From Poronia punctata (lineage: Eukaryota; Ascomycota; Sordariomycetes; Xylariales; Xylariaceae), in the NCBI GenBank assembly GCA_022579005.1, contig MU401604.1:1-64000 (forward strand): a stretch of DNA of 64,000 nt, read 5' to 3'. The position numbers were made by a program, and so were the translations under genes. The notes under the pieces were generated by a model that saw only the letters and a list, made by a program, of their open reading frames with translations, had not been told where the DNA came from and did no database searches. Shown in pieces: positions 60,701 through 64,000 of this stretch (position 1 is the stretch's first letter; every line of letters begins with the position of its first letter).

Positions 60701-63700
60701 GATGGTGAATAAGAGGCACAAGCGTCTCTTCTGACGCGCGATCAAGTAATGTCAAAAACCCCATCGAGAAACCCTCAAATAGAGATCGACGAAGCCCATA
60801 GATCGGGGACACGTCGTTGACATAGCTTAGAACACGGGTTAGTGTTCGAAGACTGAAATGCGGTACTTCGTTAGCACCATCCACTAGACGCTTCTCCTCT
60901 GCCCGTCTTTTAGTGTCCAGGTACAATCGGGCAATATCATCGGCAGCTTGATCGTCCTTGGCGCTCTTTCCACTCAAATATGCCTTGATGATGGTCAAGA
61001 GATCCTTCAAGTTTCTGTCCGGGCTCCCAACGTATAATTCGGTGAAACGTGATCTCAGTCCGAGCGGCAGATCCCTCTTACCGATATCCGTTGCGGGATT
61101 CATGGCACCAAATATGCGGAAGTCTGGGTGCGCCTTCACCCGTTCGATTTCCCCCGTTTCGGACAACAGGATGGATGGCTCATCGCTCGATAGCAAGTCT
61201 GCGATACTTTCGAGAGTATCAGGCGACGCGAGATTGATTTCATCTAGCAGAACCCAATCTCCATTTCTCGCCGCCTTGACGATATTGCCTTCTACAAATG
61301 CGAAGGCGAAGTTCCCCGACCCTCCAGAAACTTGGATGTCGAACTGATCCAGGTTTTTCGTAAATGTTTCCCACCTTGGCTTCAGATCGAGCAATGACTG
61401 GAGTTTGGATTCCGTTTTACGTCGCTTCACTGCTGGCCGCTCGCCGGCATCTCCATTGCCCGTCCCGGCTTTTGCCTGTAAATCATCGAGGATCTTGTTG
61501 AACATCTTCGGGGCCTCTCGCCACAGCTTCAAGACCCGAGTCCACTGGCCTTTGGCGGCGCACTTGCCTATCTGTTCCAGGTATTTCTGGTTCTTCGTTG
61601 CAGAGATGCCTGTCGAGTTGAACAGGTCTTCAAATTCCTCCTTTAATGGAACAGCCAGGCTACGGGCATTGACGGGTTTGAAACCACCGAGGAGGTCTCC
61701 CACCTCGCTTTGCTGTGACAGATTAACAGCAACAAGCTTATGACCAAGCGTTTCCGCCAACTGCTGCACCACAGTTGTTTTTCCGATTCCCGTTTCGCCA
61801 ACCAGGAGCACAGGCTCACGTAGTTTGACGGATACAGCGATTTGTTCGAGCAGTCGCTTCGCATGGCTAGTATTTGCAAAAGGTTTCTTAGACTTCACAA
61901 CTCTACTCGCGTGGCGCCGCTTGGTCAACATGACTCTTCCAATCTTCAGATTGTTCGGAGTATCTTCCAACTGAGGTACATAGAGATCGAGGTAATGTTC
62001 CATTAGTTGCTTCGGCAGATGCATCTCTTGCGCAATGCAGCTCACAAGCTGAAGCTTGGCCTCTTGCTTTGTAAGGCTGCCGCAGAAGCAGTCAATCGCT
62101 TCCATGAACATCCAATCTCTGGTTCGCTCGGTGATAGGCTCCTCGCCTGTCTTGCATCCGGCGGCAACGAGAATGTCTTTGAGCCGGTGACACCATTTCA
62201 GGAGATCCCTCGGGGTGATCGGACGCTCGCTTGTGCGTCCCGCATTGGTCATGGAAAGAACATTACAGAGTCTGGTATAAACAGCCATGACAACTGATGT
62301 ATATTTGTGCAACAGGGGGTATCTTCCAAAAATGATTTGTTCCAATTCGGCATAGGACTGGATTTTCATACTCGACAGGCTCCAGAATCTTTGGCCGAGG
62401 AAGCTCGGTATATTCTCGTGACCATGTGTTCCTCTTGTAGTTCTCACCGTGGCGAATAATCGAAATGTACTAGATGCCTCGATCGTTTCTCCACGGCTGG
62501 GTATCAGCAGCTTGCCATGCTCCACCAGGGGTAGGAGCGTGCTCATTAATTCATTGGGTGCCCGGTCCAAATCTTCTATCAGGACCCAGCGACCCTCTCG
62601 CACAGCAGTTGTCAATACGCCAGGTCTCCAGGAAAAGGAGCCGGGTTTTGAGTCTGTGGAATACAGCCCAACGAGCATCTTTGCGTCGGTCTGTTCGTTG
62701 AGGTGCAGGGTCACCATGCTCGACTCCATGCCGAGCTCACGGGCAAGTTCATGCACGGCTGATGTCTTCCCGGATCCAGGCAATCCATGAAGCAAAATGG
62801 GCGCGGCTTTCTGAAGATTCTCGGCAAGACTCTCGAGATTCGCAAGGGTTGTAGGGGTATGCACCAGGGTCGAAGGCGACGAAGGAGGACCATTTGGTCG
62901 AGGGAATATGATGCTCCCATATTGCATTACCTGATCTGTCAATGGTTGTGGAGGTATTCTATCGATGGATGATCTAGTCTCACAAGCCTTTCTCACTTCC
63001 AGCCGGAATTGTTCCATCTCCATAGCCCGTTTGTGCTCAAAAAGAGACAAAAAGACATAGTCAACATGTACTCCGTCCACATCGGCGCGAAGCGAATCAG
63101 CAGGGATAGACTCATGATTAACATGTTGCCTCATAAGCTCCTCTTCCTTATAGTCCGAGGCATTCGTCTGGCAGCAGAATACCTTGATAGCAAGGTATCG
63201 AGCAGGGGCCGATTCATGTCTGAACAGGACTTGAACTTGGGAAGGTTGCACAAGCGGCCCATATATTTTGTGATCGAAATTCAACAGCCTCCAGAGAGCG
63301 AGAAGATTTCGGAGAAGATCCGGCTCAGAAAGGGGAGTAGTTTGTGAGCGGCTCAGTGAGTTGAGAGTGAAGGGGCGCAATCCGCCTATATGCGCCAACG
63401 AAGTTTCACTTATATACCTTTCCAAGAAAACTGAAAGGTGAGGTGCGAACGGGAGGATTCTCGCAAAGGCGGCGATAATCTGGTCCTCTTGTCCCGCATT
63501 TTGATATCTCAGTACCCATTGTGCGCATACATCGGCAAAGACATGCTCGAAATAAACGAAAATCGGGCTTGTGAGCCGGGGTATTAGTGCCGCCGCAGCG
63601 ATGGCATCGAGGAAGTTCGCGGTGGTGTGGTTGCGAATAACTTCCAGTAATTCATGCGGTATTTGGCTCAAAAGAGCCTCGTCGTCCAGGAGCTGCGCTC

Positions 63701-63728
63701 TTTGTAAGCTCACATCGACAACCGCCAT
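48776..63728 (-). CDS. mdn1: Midasin (Mdn1/Rea1), giant AAA ATPase of 60S assembly
   Basis: Three exons on the minus strand, 63728-56481, 56387-56070 and 56014-48776, give 4,934 residues (yeast Mdn1 has 4,910). The upstream frame to 63887 begins with GTG, so the first ATG (MAVVDVSLQ) was used. Six Walker A motifs form the dynein-like ring: GLPGSGKTSA (about 318), GETGIGKTTV (646), GPTSAGKTSM (1094), GETGCGKTTV (1386), GSPGVGKTTL (1764) and GPSGSGKSAL (2074). A long helical linker follows, then a very acidic D/E-rich region (about 4083-4627) and a MIDAS domain with LLCVDDSKSMGES (about 4730). Midasin pulls Ytm1 and Rsa4 off pre-60S particles in the nucleolus and nucleoplasm. Intron 1 contains a (CT)n tract at 56418-56435. 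No frameshift or missing motif was seen. Confidence 0.97.
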
Positions 63729-64000
63729 GATCGTCGAGAAAACACAAGATATGTGCTTTACAAACCAAATCACCACATGAATTTGGCTTGAGAATTTGGT
63801 ATCCCGATAAGGCGGATCCTTGTCGCTCGGAACTTTTTCTGCCAAGGTCAAAAGTTTAGGCGGTGAGACCAGGTACGGGGGATACACGCTATAGCAATCA
63901 CTGACCGAAGACGCTGAACAGGACGCTGGAGCAGTGAGCAGAGCTCAGTTGGGGCCCACTTCCTACTCTACTTGTAGTGCGGTCTACCTACTCGTAGTCT
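63729..64000. promoter_or_regulatory. 5' flank of midasin gene
   Basis: 272 bp upstream of the midasin start to the window end. It contains in-frame codons without ATG and is probably the 5' UTR and core promoter. The last bases include CTACTTGTAG and CTACTCGTAG words. Confidence 0.5.

Noticed and set aside
63729..63887. 53-residue N-terminal extension of midasin
   Set aside because: It begins with GTG and has no ATG; the first ATG at 63728 gives a family-like start.

Overview
This window is nuclear DNA of a filamentous ascomycete, most probably a Sordariomycete. The signs are short introns (about 50-130 nt) with GTRNGT donors, CTAAC/CTGAC branch sites and YAG acceptors, compact intergenic spaces, AT-rich tracts depleted of CpA (RIP-like), and family members such as a DUF3716-type protein, an NmrA-like protein and a GH5 secreted hydrolase. 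No bacterial, viral or plasmid features are seen. Gene models were built by joining reading frames across splice sites. Every accepted junction was checked for phase, and the family assignments rest on motifs read directly.

Layout. 1-450 is an AT-rich RIP-like tract, followed by a poly-Gln DUF3716-type gene (863-2139). 3643-7137 is Rad26/CSB, the transcription-coupled repair ATPase. 7900-10820 holds two ribosomal protein genes head to head over 432 bp, uS11 (minus, seven exons) and uL30/RPL7 (plus). The second RPL7 intron carries a box C/D snoRNA whose guide is complementary to the conserved ACCCGAAAGATGG segment of LSU rRNA. ISA2 (minus) follows at 11779-12686. At 13154-14486 is an unnamed conserved fungal gene with one in-frame UAG in its zinc-finger-like part. 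15480-16520 is an NmrA-like oxidoreductase, 17831-20212 Ase1/PRC1, 22288-24366 an Irs4-like EH protein, and 26690-28026 a tandem-PH (Opy1-like) protein. 28027-30492 is gene-poor and contains an assembly gap between G and C homopolymers. Then come a secreted GH5 glycoside hydrolase (30493-31861) and a Ydj1-type Hsp40 ending in a CaaX box (32659-34140, minus).

The stretch 35206-44876 is rich in mitochondrial genes: mitochondrial Glu-tRNA synthetase, uS10m (Rsm10), mitochondrial Trp-tRNA synthetase and a type II NADH dehydrogenase, with CSN5/Rri1 between the first two. A phenol-hydroxylase-type FAD monooxygenase follows (46116-48529). The last 15 kb is midasin (Mdn1/Rea1), a three-exon gene on the minus strand coding for about 4,934 residues with six Walker A motifs and a C-terminal MIDAS domain.

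Most genes are housekeeping: translation (uS11, uL30, snoRNA, two mitochondrial synthetases, uS10m), ribosome assembly (Mdn1), protein folding and Fe-S maturation (Ydj1, Isa2), DNA repair, cytokinesis and phosphoinositide signalling. The GH5 enzyme and the monooxygenase are the accessory, lifestyle-related genes. The items most worth following are the in-frame UAG at 14298-14300, which could be a nonsense mutation or a candidate A-to-I edited stop, and the RPL7 intronic snoRNA. No clear new multi-gene system was found.
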